Made by a program: the position numbers and the translations under genes
The notes under the pieces: model-generated
Databases searched by the model: none
What the model saw: only the letters and a program-made list of their open reading frames with translations
Told to the model about the DNA's origin: nothing
DNA from: Clostridia bacterium
Lineage (GTDB): Bacteria; Bacillota_A; Clostridia; UMGS1883; HGM11501
NCBI GenBank assembly: GCA_017536285.1
Contig: JAFXHP010000079.1
Span: forward strand, 1 to 5,811
Direction: 5' to 3'
Length of the DNA stretch: 5,811 nt
Part shown: positions 1 through 5,809 of the stretch, piece by piece
Position numbering within the stretch: the first letter of the stretch is position 1
Layout of the letters: every line of letters begins with the position of its first letter

Positions 1-795
1 ATCATCCTTTTGTGTGCACTTTTGGTTAACAAAATCACTGCCTATAAAGCAAGAAAATCCTTCTTTATCATAGAGCTTCCCGAATATAAATTCCCCAGTA
101 TAAGAAGAGCGGCACTTTCCATGTGTCAGCGTGGCTGGTCATACATAGTAAAGGCAGGTACAATCATCCTTGTATGTAACGTGCTTATAACTGTTTTAAG
201 CAACCTTACACCTACCTTCAGCCTTGCGGCAGAAAACGGCTCGGACTCTATACTTGCCTATATCTGCGGACCTATTGACTGGATTATAATTCCCGTTATC
301 GGCTTTGCATCCTGGAAGCTGGTTGCCTGTGCAATCACAGGCTTTATCGCAAAGGAAAATGTTGTAGGAACCGTGGCGACATTATTTGGACTTACTGCTG
401 TAATCAACGGTGACCTTGAGCTTGTGGGCGAAGGAAGTGTTGTAGCAGATGCATTAGGGCTCGTTCCCGCATCGGCTCTTGCTTATATGATGTTTAACCT
501 CTTCACACCTCCCTGCTTCGCGGCAATCGGTGCAATGAATTCCGAAATGAAGAGCAAGAAATGGCTCTTTGGCGGTATCTGTCTCCAGCTCGGCGTTGGC
601 TTTACCGTAGGCTTCCTTGCATATCAGATTGGCTCCTTGATTACTCTGGGTCAGCTTGGCGAAGGCTTTACAGGCGGTCTTATCGCAGTACTTATAATGG
701 CTGCAATTGTAGTATACCTTTGCATTAATGCTGACAGAAAGCTTAAAGAAGAATACGCTCTTAAGGCTGCCGAAAAGGCAAAGGAGAAGGTATGA
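1..795 (+). CDS. feoB: Ferrous iron transport protein B, C-terminal part (5' end outside window)
   Basis: The reading frame is open from base 1 and ends at TGA 793-795, so these are the last 264 residues of a protein usually about 650-800 aa long. The N-terminal G-protein domain and the first membrane helices lie outside the window. FeoB is the inner-membrane Fe2+ permease used mainly under anaerobic or reducing conditions. Visible hallmarks, numbered from base 1, are the cytoplasmic stretch with LPEYKFPSIRRA near 26-37, the gate-type motif GFASWKLVACAITGFIAKEN near 101-120, and FTPPCFAAIGAMNSEM near 168-183. All three are typical of the FeoB gate/C-terminal region. About five hydrophobic helices are visible (roughly 47-66, 92-113, 154-177, 188-211, 225-242), followed by a Lys/Ala/Glu-rich cytoplasmic tail. 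The stop overlaps the next gene's ATG, so the two are surely cotranscribed. Any FeoA gene or Fur-type operator would lie upstream and cannot be seen. Family assignment is very secure. Confidence 0.96.
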   Translation: MILLCALLVNKITAYKARKSFFIIELPEYKFPSIRRAALSMCQRGWSYIVKAGTIILVCNVLITVLSNLTPTFSLAAENGSDSILAYICGPIDWIIIPVIGFASWKLVACAITGFIAKENVVGTVATLFGLTAVINGDLELVGEGSVVADALGLVPASALAYMMFNLFTPPCFAAIGAMNSEMKSKKWLFGGICLQLGVGFTVGFLAYQIGSLITLGQLGEGFTGGLIAVLIMAAIVVYLCINADRKLKEEYALKAAEKAKEKV

Positions 796-929
796 CGGAC
801 ATAGTAATCGGTGCAGTTTTAGTCATAATCGTCGGTCTTGCCGTTTTCTACATAATAAAAGAAAAGAAAAAAGGCAAAAAGTGCATAGGCTGTCCCGACG
901 GCGGATGCGACTGCTGTAATAAGAAGTGA
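792..929 (+). CDS. FeoB-associated Cys-rich membrane protein (45 aa)
   Basis: This is a small protein of 45 residues. Its ATG (792-794) overlaps the feoB TGA by four bases (ATGA). A strong Shine-Dalgarno, AAAGGAG at 780-786, sits 5 bases upstream inside feoB, so the start is well supported and translation is probably coupled. Residues 2-22 form a single hydrophobic helix (MTDIVIGAVLVIIVGLAVFY). A Lys-rich stretch at 23-30 suggests that the C-terminus faces the cytoplasm. The tail has five cysteines (C31, C34, C39, C41, C42) in the pattern CxxC-x4-CxCC. Size, architecture and position match the FeoB-associated Cys-rich membrane protein family (the Pfam FeoB_associated type), found next to feoB in Firmicutes. 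The cysteines could bind Fe2+ or sense metal or redox at the FeoB pore; that role is inference. It is the last gene before the terminator at 929-964. Confidence 0.87.
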   Translation: MTDIVIGAVLVIIVGLAVFYIIKEKKKGKKCIGCPDGGCDCCNKK

Positions 930-964
930 AAAAAGTTCCGAACCAACAGGTTCGGAACTTTTTT
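929..964. terminator. Bidirectional intrinsic terminator between the feo operon and cimA
   Basis: A perfect 16-bp stem pairs 929-944 with 949-964 (core GTTCCGAACC / GGTTCGGAAC) around the loop AACA. A-runs on the left arm and T-runs on the right arm give a U-tract in both directions. The hairpin begins at the last base of the Cys-rich gene's stop on the plus strand and overlaps the cimA TAA stop (965-963) on the minus strand, so it probably ends both convergent transcripts. Confidence 0.9.
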
Positions 965-2525
965 ATTGGTTTTTTATTAAATAATACTCAAGTGAATCAA
1001 GTAACGCTTCTTTTGATGCCATGATAATGTCCTTTGAAACACCGATAGTTGTCCAGGAATCAAGGCCGTCTGAGGATTCTATCATAACTCGTACCAAAGC
1101 CTCTGTTGCGGCACCGGAGTCAATAACTCGAACCTTATAGTCGGTTAATTTTACCTTTGAAATTTCGGGATAGAATTTTTCAAGAGCCTTTCTTATGGCT
1201 GTGTCCATGGCGTTAACGGGACCGGAAGTAGAGTCGCTGGCACTAATTTCCGAATCGTTACCTGCGAAAACCTTAATGTATGCCGATGAATAACCGTCGG
1301 TATCACGCTCCGCATCCTGCTCGATTAAAAGACGGAGACGGTCAATGTCAAAGAATGGCTTGTCATAAAGTCCCAAAGCTTTCCTTATCTCAAGCTCAAA
1401 TGAGGCAAGGGCACCTTCAAACTGATAGCCTCTGAATTCAAGCTCCTTCAATCGCTCAACAACCTTGGCTACCTCGGGAGAATCCTTTTCAATTCCGGGA
1501 ATAATCTTTTTCATCATGGCATAAGCTGCACTCTTTCCCGCAACCTCGCTTATGAGATAGCTTCTGTCATTGCCCACGGTTTCAGGATCAATATGCTCAA
1601 ATGAGGCGGGATTTTTCATAACGCCGTCAATGTGGGTTCCTGCCTTGTGGGAAAAGGCGTTTCTTCCCACATAAGGTAAATCACGCATGCTCAGGTTTGA
1701 AATGTCGGCAATTGCACGGCAGGTATATGTGAGGGAAGAAATGTCTGTGACAATATCATATCCCTTCTTTAACTGAAGGTTTGCAATTACTGCTGATAAA
1801 TTGGCGTTTCCGCAACGCTCTCCCGTGCCTATCATAGTGCCCTGAACGTGAAGAGCACCACCGTAAACTGCGAAGATGCTGTTGGAAATTGCCATTCCCG
1901 TGTCATTATGGGCGTGAATTCCGATGGCACAGTTTACTTCTTTTATAACCTTTTCTGTAATATCCTTTATTTCGTCGGGAAAGCATCCGCCATTGGTATC
2001 GCAAAGACATACTGTGGAAGCACCTGCGTCCGCAGCAGCTTTTATTGCGGAAATTGCATAGAGAGGATTAGCTTTATATCCGTCGAAAAAGTGTTCGGCA
2101 TCAAAAATGACTTCTTTTCCTGCATCTTTTAAAAAGCTGACAGAGTCTGAAATCATCGCCAGATTCTCTGAAAGCTCTGTCTTCAAAACCTCGGTGACGT
2201 GCAGGTCCCAGGCTTTTCCGAAAATCACGCAGACATCTGTGCCTGAATCACGGAGAGTGCAAAGGGCTTTATCGTCCCCGGGGTTAATACCTGAACGTCT
2301 TGTGGCTCCGAAACAGGCAATTTTGGAATTTTTCAAAGTGAGCTTTTTTATTTCTTTGAAAAGTTCCTCGTCTTTCAGGGAGTAGGCGGGATTTCCCACT
2401 TCAATGTAGGAAACACCGAAGTCGTCCAAAAGCTTTATTATCTTAAGCTTGTCGTTAACGGAATAGGACACCTTTACGCCCTGAGAACCGTCACGCAGTG
2501 TGGTGTCAAGAACGGATAGCTTCAA
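963..2525 (-). CDS. cimA: (R)-citramalate synthase
   Basis: This enzyme condenses acetyl-CoA with pyruvate to (R)-citramalate, the first step of the threonine-independent route to 2-oxobutyrate and isoleucine. It belongs to the LeuA/HMG-CoA lyase-like TIM-barrel family. With the start chosen here (520 aa), LDTTLRDGSQ is at 6-15, FGKAWDLHVTE near 102-112, DAEHFFDGYKANP near 142-154, the metal-binding H-x-H in GIHAHND at 202-208, GTGERCGNAN at 233-242 and HKAGTH at 293-298. The C-terminal regulatory LeuA-type domain covers about 390-515, with GYQFEGALASFEL before it. The FGK-WDLHV, DAEHFFDGYKANP and GYQFE blocks mark the citramalate synthase branch and argue against 2-isopropylmalate or homocitrate synthase. 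An in-frame TTG at 2534 would add three residues, but GAAAGGA (2541-2535) abuts it; the same site lies about 9 bases before TTG 2525, which is therefore preferred. The gene is cotranscribed behind dtd. Feedback control by isoleucine through the C-terminal domain is known in the family but not shown here. Confidence 0.94.
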   Translation of the reverse strand: MKLSVLDTTLRDGSQGVKVSYSVNDKLKIIKLLDDFGVSYIEVGNPAYSLKDEELFKEIKKLTLKNSKIACFGATRRSGINPGDDKALCTLRDSGTDVCVIFGKAWDLHVTEVLKTELSENLAMISDSVSFLKDAGKEVIFDAEHFFDGYKANPLYAISAIKAAADAGASTVCLCDTNGGCFPDEIKDITEKVIKEVNCAIGIHAHNDTGMAISNSIFAVYGGALHVQGTMIGTGERCGNANLSAVIANLQLKKGYDIVTDISSLTYTCRAIADISNLSMRDLPYVGRNAFSHKAGTHIDGVMKNPASFEHIDPETVGNDRSYLISEVAGKSAAYAMMKKIIPGIEKDSPEVAKVVERLKELEFRGYQFEGALASFELEIRKALGLYDKPFFDIDRLRLLIEQDAERDTDGYSSAYIKVFAGNDSEISASDSTSGPVNAMDTAIRKALEKFYPEISKVKLTDYKVRVIDSGAATEALVRVMIESSDGLDSWTTIGVSKDIIMASKEALLDSLEYYLIKNQ

Positions 2526-2534
2526 AAAAATCAA

Positions 2535-2541
2535 TCCTTTC
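2535..2541 (-). promoter_or_regulatory. Shine-Dalgarno that decides the cimA start and overlaps the dtd stop
   Basis: On the minus strand the sequence reads TGAAAGGA, then TTGATTTTT, then TTG. The TGA is the dtd stop (2542-2540) and GAAAGGA is the ribosome binding site of cimA. Spacing is zero to the TTG at 2534 and about nine bases to the TTG at 2525, so the second is the better start. The overlap with the dtd stop suggests translational coupling. Confidence 0.7.
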
Positions 2542-2989
2542 AGAACAGCTTTTTGCTGTCCAGTAATATGGTAACCGGGCCGTCATTAAGAAGGGAAATT
2601 TTCATATCTGCACCGAAAATTCCACTTTCCACCTTAAGTCCCGCTTCTTTTAACTTTTCTTTATATTTTTCAAAATAGGCTTCGCCCACATCCGGTGCTG
2701 CGGCAGTAATGAATGCAGGGCGGTTTCCCTTTCTCACATCTCCGTATAAAGTAAACTGGGAGATGGCAAGAACGCTTCCTCCGACATCGGAAAGGGAAAG
2801 ATTCATTTTTTCATTTTCGTCTTCAAAAATGCGAAGACCGAGGGTTTTCTTTACTATATAGTCAAGGTCCGAATCGCCGTCATCTTCGCCTACACCTAAA
2901 AATACCAAAAAGCCTTTTTCTATTTCTCCCGTAACAACACCGTCAACACGGCAGGAGGCATTAGTTACACGCTGTATAACCGCACGCAT
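2540..2989 (-). CDS. dtd: D-aminoacyl-tRNA deacylase
   Basis: This cytoplasmic homodimeric editing enzyme hydrolyses D-aminoacyl-tRNAs (and glycyl-tRNA-Ala in known homologues), keeping D-amino acids out of translation. The 149-residue length is typical of the DTD family. The sequence opens with MRAVIQRVTNASCRVDG. The active-site block SQFTLYGD is at 77-84, with the conserved Thr at 80. KGNRPAF follows at 87-93. The Gly-cisPro block NDGPVT is at 135-140, with GP at 137-138. The ATG at 2989 is preceded on the minus strand by an AAGGAAG-type Shine-Dalgarno at normal spacing, and a good promoter lies about 45 bases further upstream. It is the first gene of a two-gene operon with cimA, separated from the preferred cimA start by 14 bases. 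No functional link between the two is obvious. In many Firmicutes dtd sits behind relA/spoT instead. Confidence 0.97.
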   Translation of the reverse strand: MRAVIQRVTNASCRVDGVVTGEIEKGFLVFLGVGEDDGDSDLDYIVKKTLGLRIFEDENEKMNLSLSDVGGSVLAISQFTLYGDVRKGNRPAFITAAAPDVGEAYFEKYKEKLKEAGLKVESGIFGADMKISLLNDGPVTILLDSKKLF

Positions 2990-3034
2990 AAAAATCTTCC
3001 TTTCAAAACAGGTTTAAAAATTTCCTTATTTTAC

Positions 3035-3063
3035 ATTATACAATATAAATGCTTTTTTTTCAA
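3035..3063 (-). promoter_or_regulatory. Sigma-A-type promoter for dtd-cimA
   Basis: On the minus strand there is TTGAAA (3063-3058), a 17-base spacer, and a perfect TATAAT (3040-3035). Transcription would begin near 3028 and give a leader of roughly 40 bases before the dtd ATG. This is close to the housekeeping consensus and correctly placed. Confidence 0.8.
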
Positions 3064-3070
3064 GACGCTA

Positions 3071-3100
3071 TTTACAATCGGGGGGATTTTGTGGTATACT
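3071..3100 (+). promoter_or_regulatory. Sigma-A-type promoter for the YerB-like lipoprotein gene
   Basis: TTTACA at 3071-3076 and TATACT at 3095-3100 are separated by 18 bases. An extended -10 TG stands at 3092-3093. Transcription would begin near 3107, about 27 bases before the ATG at 3134, and the leader carries the Shine-Dalgarno AAGGGG at 3121-3126. The -35 box lies 7 bp from the -35 box of the divergent dtd promoter. Confidence 0.75.
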
Positions 3101-3133
3101 GTAAAAAATACTCGAAAAAGAAGGGGATAAAGC

Positions 3134-4168
3134 ATGAGAAAAATTTTAGCATTGATTATGGCGGCACTTATGATTACAGTACTTTTTGCAGGCTGTACGG
3201 AAGAAACTGTTGAAGAAGTAATCGAAGAAGTTCCTGAAGAAGTTGTGGAACCGGAAGTTCCTGATATTCCTGCCGATCCTTTTTATGACAAGGTAACAGA
3301 GGGAGGACGTTCCATCGCTGTTATGATAGATAATGATGCAGACTATAAAGGCCCTCAGGCAGGACTTGAAAACGCATTTATGATTTACGAGGTTTACGTT
3401 GAAGGCGGAAATACCAGAATGATGGCCCTTTTCAAAGACAGCTTTTTTGATGAGGAAACTCCGTCTACCTTAAAAATAGGGCCGGTTCGTTCATCACGTC
3501 ACTATTTTCTTGACTTTGCTCTTGAAAATGATGCAATTTACGCCCACTGCGGCTGGAGCCCCAAAGCTCAGTCTGAAATTTCTTCAAGAGGGGTAAATAA
3601 CATAAACGGACTTTATGAGAGTGCTCCTTTCTACAGAGATTCCACCTATAACAGCACATGGCACAACCTCTATACCGATTTTAACAGACTTGATAAAGCG
3701 GCAGACTCTCACGGCTACAGAAGAGAAACATCCGTTACATATAATTATCTTAAAAATTATACGGTTCCGGAAGAAGGTGCTTCCGCAATCAAAGTATCGG
3801 TTCCTTATTCTCAGTGCAAGATAAATTATACATTCAATGAGGAAACTGGCCTTTATGACAGAGTGAGAAGAGGCTCGGCACATACTATGCAGTCAGGTGA
3901 AAGTATTGCTGTTATGAACATACTGATTCTTGAAATGCAGAATGTAAACTTAAACGATGGCGAAGGTAAGGGAAGACAGGACCTTTATGATACGGGTAAG
4001 GGTGAAGGTAAGTTTATCACAGGCGGTAAGGTAGTGGATATTACATGGGAAAAGACTGACCGTTCGGCAAAGGCAAAATACACGGTGGACGGCAAGGAAA
4101 TAGAGCTTAATCCCGGTCTTACCTTTGTTCAGATAGTTCCTCCCACACTTGAAGTTACGGTAGAATAA
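3134..4168 (+). CDS. YerB-like DUF3048 domain lipoprotein
   Basis: A 344-residue secreted lipoprotein. It has a signal peptide with a basic start (MRKIL), a hydrophobic core at 4-18 and a lipobox LFAGC with C21 as the probable lipidation site. A Glu/Val/Pro-rich linker at about 22-48, with repeated EEV units, should place the folded part away from the membrane. The rest matches the two-domain DUF3048 (YerB) family. The N-terminal domain covers about 50-200 and includes the family signature IGPVRSSR at 115-122, followed by DFALENDAIYAHCGW. The C-terminal domain covers about 215-338 and includes GKGEGKFITGGKVVDITW and the NPGLTFVQIVP end. The molecular role of this family is not established. 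The start is supported by AAGGGG eight bases upstream and a promoter at 3071-3100. It is a single-gene unit, divergent from dtd and convergent with ypeB. Phe at lipobox position -3 is slightly unusual. Confidence 0.9.
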   Translation: MRKILALIMAALMITVLFAGCTEETVEEVIEEVPEEVVEPEVPDIPADPFYDKVTEGGRSIAVMIDNDADYKGPQAGLENAFMIYEVYVEGGNTRMMALFKDSFFDEETPSTLKIGPVRSSRHYFLDFALENDAIYAHCGWSPKAQSEISSRGVNNINGLYESAPFYRDSTYNSTWHNLYTDFNRLDKAADSHGYRRETSVTYNYLKNYTVPEEGASAIKVSVPYSQCKINYTFNEETGLYDRVRRGSAHTMQSGESIAVMNILILEMQNVNLNDGEGKGRQDLYDTGKGEGKFITGGKVVDITWEKTDRSAKAKYTVDGKEIELNPGLTFVQIVPPTLEVTVE

Positions 4169-4195
4169 AAAAATGCAGGCGAAGCCTGCATTTTT
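4169..4195. terminator. Bidirectional intrinsic terminator between the YerB-like gene and ypeB
   Basis: A perfect 12-bp stem pairs 4169-4180 (AAAAATGCAGGC) with 4184-4195 (GCCTGCATTTTT) around a GAA loop. It follows the plus-strand TAA (4166-4168) directly and overlaps the ypeB TAA (4196-4194) on the minus strand. The A-run and T-run flanks let it work in both directions. Confidence 0.88.
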
Positions 4196-5510
4196 ATTTT
4201 GCAAAATAACCCGAATCGCTTTCTGAAATAAGGAGAATTTCCTCCTGAAGGCCGGTTTGAACATTTATATAAATGAGGTAGGTTTCTCCGCCAAAATCCC
4301 CCAAAGCTTCAAGACAGGGAACTTCACTTCCGTATTCGGTGGGGATAAAAGCGTTTTTCAAAGAGCGTAGAAAAAAGTCCTTGTTGGTGTTTGATAAGGC
4401 TTCGTAAGCGGTGGTATAGTCATTTGGGAAAGCACGTGTTTTGTGATTCATAAGATAATCTTCGGCATTAAATCCCACAACAGAAGCGGTGTCCAGAGCA
4501 ACTTCTACCTTTATAAGGTCGGTATAATATATAATATCTTCTATCATGGGAGCAAGCGTAACCAACAAAATCCCACCGGAATTTTCATAAAACACGGGAG
4601 CAAGGGAGGTGTATCCCGAATTTTCCGCAAAGCTCAATGCATGATAAACAGCCTCTTCTGTACCCACAACGGGATCGGAAACGGTGCGGCTTTCTGAATA
4701 ATATAAAAGCTTTCCGCCTTGTTTTGCAATTTCTATGGAGTAGTGACTTTCTCCGCTGTCCGCATAAAACATAAAGGAGGGGATGCTTCCTGTTGTTTCG
4801 CCTGAATATACAAAGGGAACATTTCCGGAAAGATAAGAGAATGCGGCGTTTAATGCCTCCTCTTTTGTTATCTCTGAAAAGTAGGGAAGATAAACCGAGG
4901 CTCTTTCTTCCATGTGTGAGGAAAAATGGCCGTCATAGCTTAATGCTTCGTAGGATGAAAAGTGCTCATCTTCTATTCTTGAAAGGTGAGACCCCAATGT
5001 TTCGTCAGCATCCTTTAATGCGGCAGAATAAGAAAGTTCTCCCGAAGATACCATATCCCTTAAGGAATAAAGCTCATCTTTTAAGATGCCTGAAAAGCGG
5101 GAAAGCAGTAAAAAAACGTCCTGTTCTTCCTTTGTGGGGGAGCTTCCGTCTGAATGAATAGCGGCAACAGAGCGGACATAGTCTCCCGACTGATTTAAGA
5201 ATTTGCTTATGTTTGTAAGGGGAGTGTCGGATTCCATTTCACAGAGGTCGGAAAGGGAGAAAGAGGCACTTTCCCTTATTACGGAGCCAAGGCGTAAAAG
5301 ACTGTGGGAGTCCGAAGAGAGTGCGGCCTTCTTTAGTGCAACGTCAATTTTTTCAATGTTTTCTATGAGTTCGTAAAAGGACTTGTTATAAGAGGAGTAT
5401 ATAATTTGCCGTGACTTTTTGGCGTTTGCCGTTTGTGCAATTAAAAGGGAAAGAGTAAAGACAAGCAAAAGTGAAAGTACTACGGTTACAACGGTAACAG
5501 TTTTTTTCAT
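4194..5510 (-). CDS. ypeB: Spore germination protein YpeB
   Basis: A 438-residue protein, close to the usual YpeB length of about 450. It has an N-terminal membrane anchor at 5-26, a helical region at about 32-190, the YpeB-type motif LSYDGHFSSH at 190-199, and then PepSY-like repeats (about 213-280, 281-350, 362-430). The conserved block GFNAEDYLMNHKTR at 346-359 and the C-terminal LIYINVQTGLQEEILLI at 412-428 are strong family signatures. In Bacillus, YpeB is needed for the spore-cortex lytic enzyme SleB to be retained and held inactive in the dormant spore; it is degraded at germination, freeing SleB to digest cortex. The ATG at 5510 is preceded by AAAGGA with 7-base spacing. The usual partner sleB is not adjacent: the 301 bases upstream hold no gene, and a terminator lies downstream. 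The gene shows that the organism forms endospores or descends from one that did. The absence of sleB could be checked in the full genome. Confidence 0.92.
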   Translation of the reverse strand: MKKTVTVVTVVLSLLLVFTLSLLIAQTANAKKSRQIIYSSYNKSFYELIENIEKIDVALKKAALSSDSHSLLRLGSVIRESASFSLSDLCEMESDTPLTNISKFLNQSGDYVRSVAAIHSDGSSPTKEEQDVFLLLSRFSGILKDELYSLRDMVSSGELSYSAALKDADETLGSHLSRIEDEHFSSYEALSYDGHFSSHMEERASVYLPYFSEITKEEALNAAFSYLSGNVPFVYSGETTGSIPSFMFYADSGESHYSIEIAKQGGKLLYYSESRTVSDPVVGTEEAVYHALSFAENSGYTSLAPVFYENSGGILLVTLAPMIEDIIYYTDLIKVEVALDTASVVGFNAEDYLMNHKTRAFPNDYTTAYEALSNTNKDFFLRSLKNAFIPTEYGSEVPCLEALGDFGGETYLIYINVQTGLQEEILLISESDSGYFAK

Positions 5511-5537
5511 GATTTTTTCCTTTCAGGTTTTTGGATT

Positions 5538-5566
5538 TATCTTTCCACTGTAAATTAAAATTATAC
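5538..5566 (-). promoter_or_regulatory. Candidate forespore (sigma-F-like) promoter for ypeB
   Basis: On the minus strand, GTATA (5566-5562) is followed by a 15-base spacer and GGAAAGATA (5546-5538). This fits the published sigma-F pattern GCATR-N15-GGHRARHTX at every scored position except T for C in the -35 box. Transcription would start near 5531 and leave a short leader containing the AAAGGA ribosome binding site. Forespore expression suits YpeB; in Bacillus the sleB-ypeB operon is transcribed in the forespore by the related sigma-G. A TATAAT hexamer overlaps at 5565-5560 but lacks a credible -35 box. Confidence 0.5.
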
Positions 5567-5590
5567 ATAAAACAAAAAAGCACTGCCGAA

Positions 5591-5760
5591 GGGCGATACT
5601 CTTTAGGGATAAATCGCCCAAAAACCACGATTTTGGCACATAACTGTGTCAAAAAGTCTCTAAATCCGTCAGGATTCCTTCAACTTTTTTCCTTGTTCTG
5701 CACTCAAAATCGAGATTTTTGTGGTGCATGCGCAGTTTTGGTTTAGGGATTTTTCGACTC
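5591..5760. other. Hairpin-rich non-coding segment, possibly a dispersed intergenic repeat or structured RNA
   Basis: Several dyads are packed into 170 bases. GGGCGAT 5591-5597 pairs with ATCGCCC 5613-5619. TTTTGGCACA 5631-5640 pairs with TGTGTCAAAA 5645-5654 around TAAC. AATCC 5663-5667 pairs with GGATT 5672-5676 around GTCA. CAAAAT near 5705-5710 pairs with ATTTTTG near 5715-5721. ACCACGATTTTG at 5624-5635 can instead pair with CAAAATC (5705-5711) plus GTGGT (5721-5725), which would exclude the second hairpin. TTTAGGGAT occurs twice in direct orientation, at 5602-5610 and 5742-5750, each followed by three bases and TCG. Its nature is unknown. Strand and transcription are not determined. Confidence 0.45.
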
Positions 5761-5770
5761 AGAGAAGCAT

Positions 5771-5809
5771 AAAAAATGCAGGTATACTGACGTATATCTG
5801 CATTTTTTT
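5771..5809. terminator. Strong intrinsic terminator hairpin at the right edge
   Basis: A 17-bp stem pairs 5771-5787 (AAAAAATGCAGGTATAC) with 5792-5808 around the loop TGAC, with a single G-T wobble at 5782/5797. A T-run (5803-5809) follows on the plus strand and an A-run flank serves the minus strand. By analogy with the other two hairpins in this window, it may end a minus-strand gene lying just beyond the right edge, a plus-strand transcript, or both. It would insulate ypeB from upstream transcription. Confidence 0.82.

Noticed and set aside
728..919. Plus-strand frame of 63 codons across the feoB end
   Set aside because: It runs out of frame through the end of feoB and the Cys-rich gene, is very basic with no recognisable fold, and lacks a placed ribosome binding site. 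The 792-929 frame explains the region far better.
5560..5565. Minus-strand TATAAT as a housekeeping -10 box for ypeB
   Set aside because: At 16-18 bases upstream there is only GC-rich sequence (about CGGCAG) that does not resemble TTGACA, and no properly spaced extended -10 TG. The sigma-F-like reading fits better, though a weak sigma-A promoter is not excluded.
5386..5652. Minus-strand frame of 88 codons overlapping the start of ypeB
   Set aside because: It would overlap about 125 bases of ypeB in another frame, including the membrane anchor, and would run through the candidate ypeB promoter. It resembles no known protein.
5531..5746. Plus-strand frame of 71 codons upstream of ypeB
   Set aside because: It passes through all the hairpins of the non-coding segment, has no clear ribosome binding site or family pattern, and its composition looks like translated non-coding DNA.
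5551..5809. Plus-strand small RNA ending at the 5771-5809 terminator
   Set aside because: No plus-strand promoter with both boxes at good spacing was found at 5520-5600, so this is kept only as one possible reading of the structured segment.
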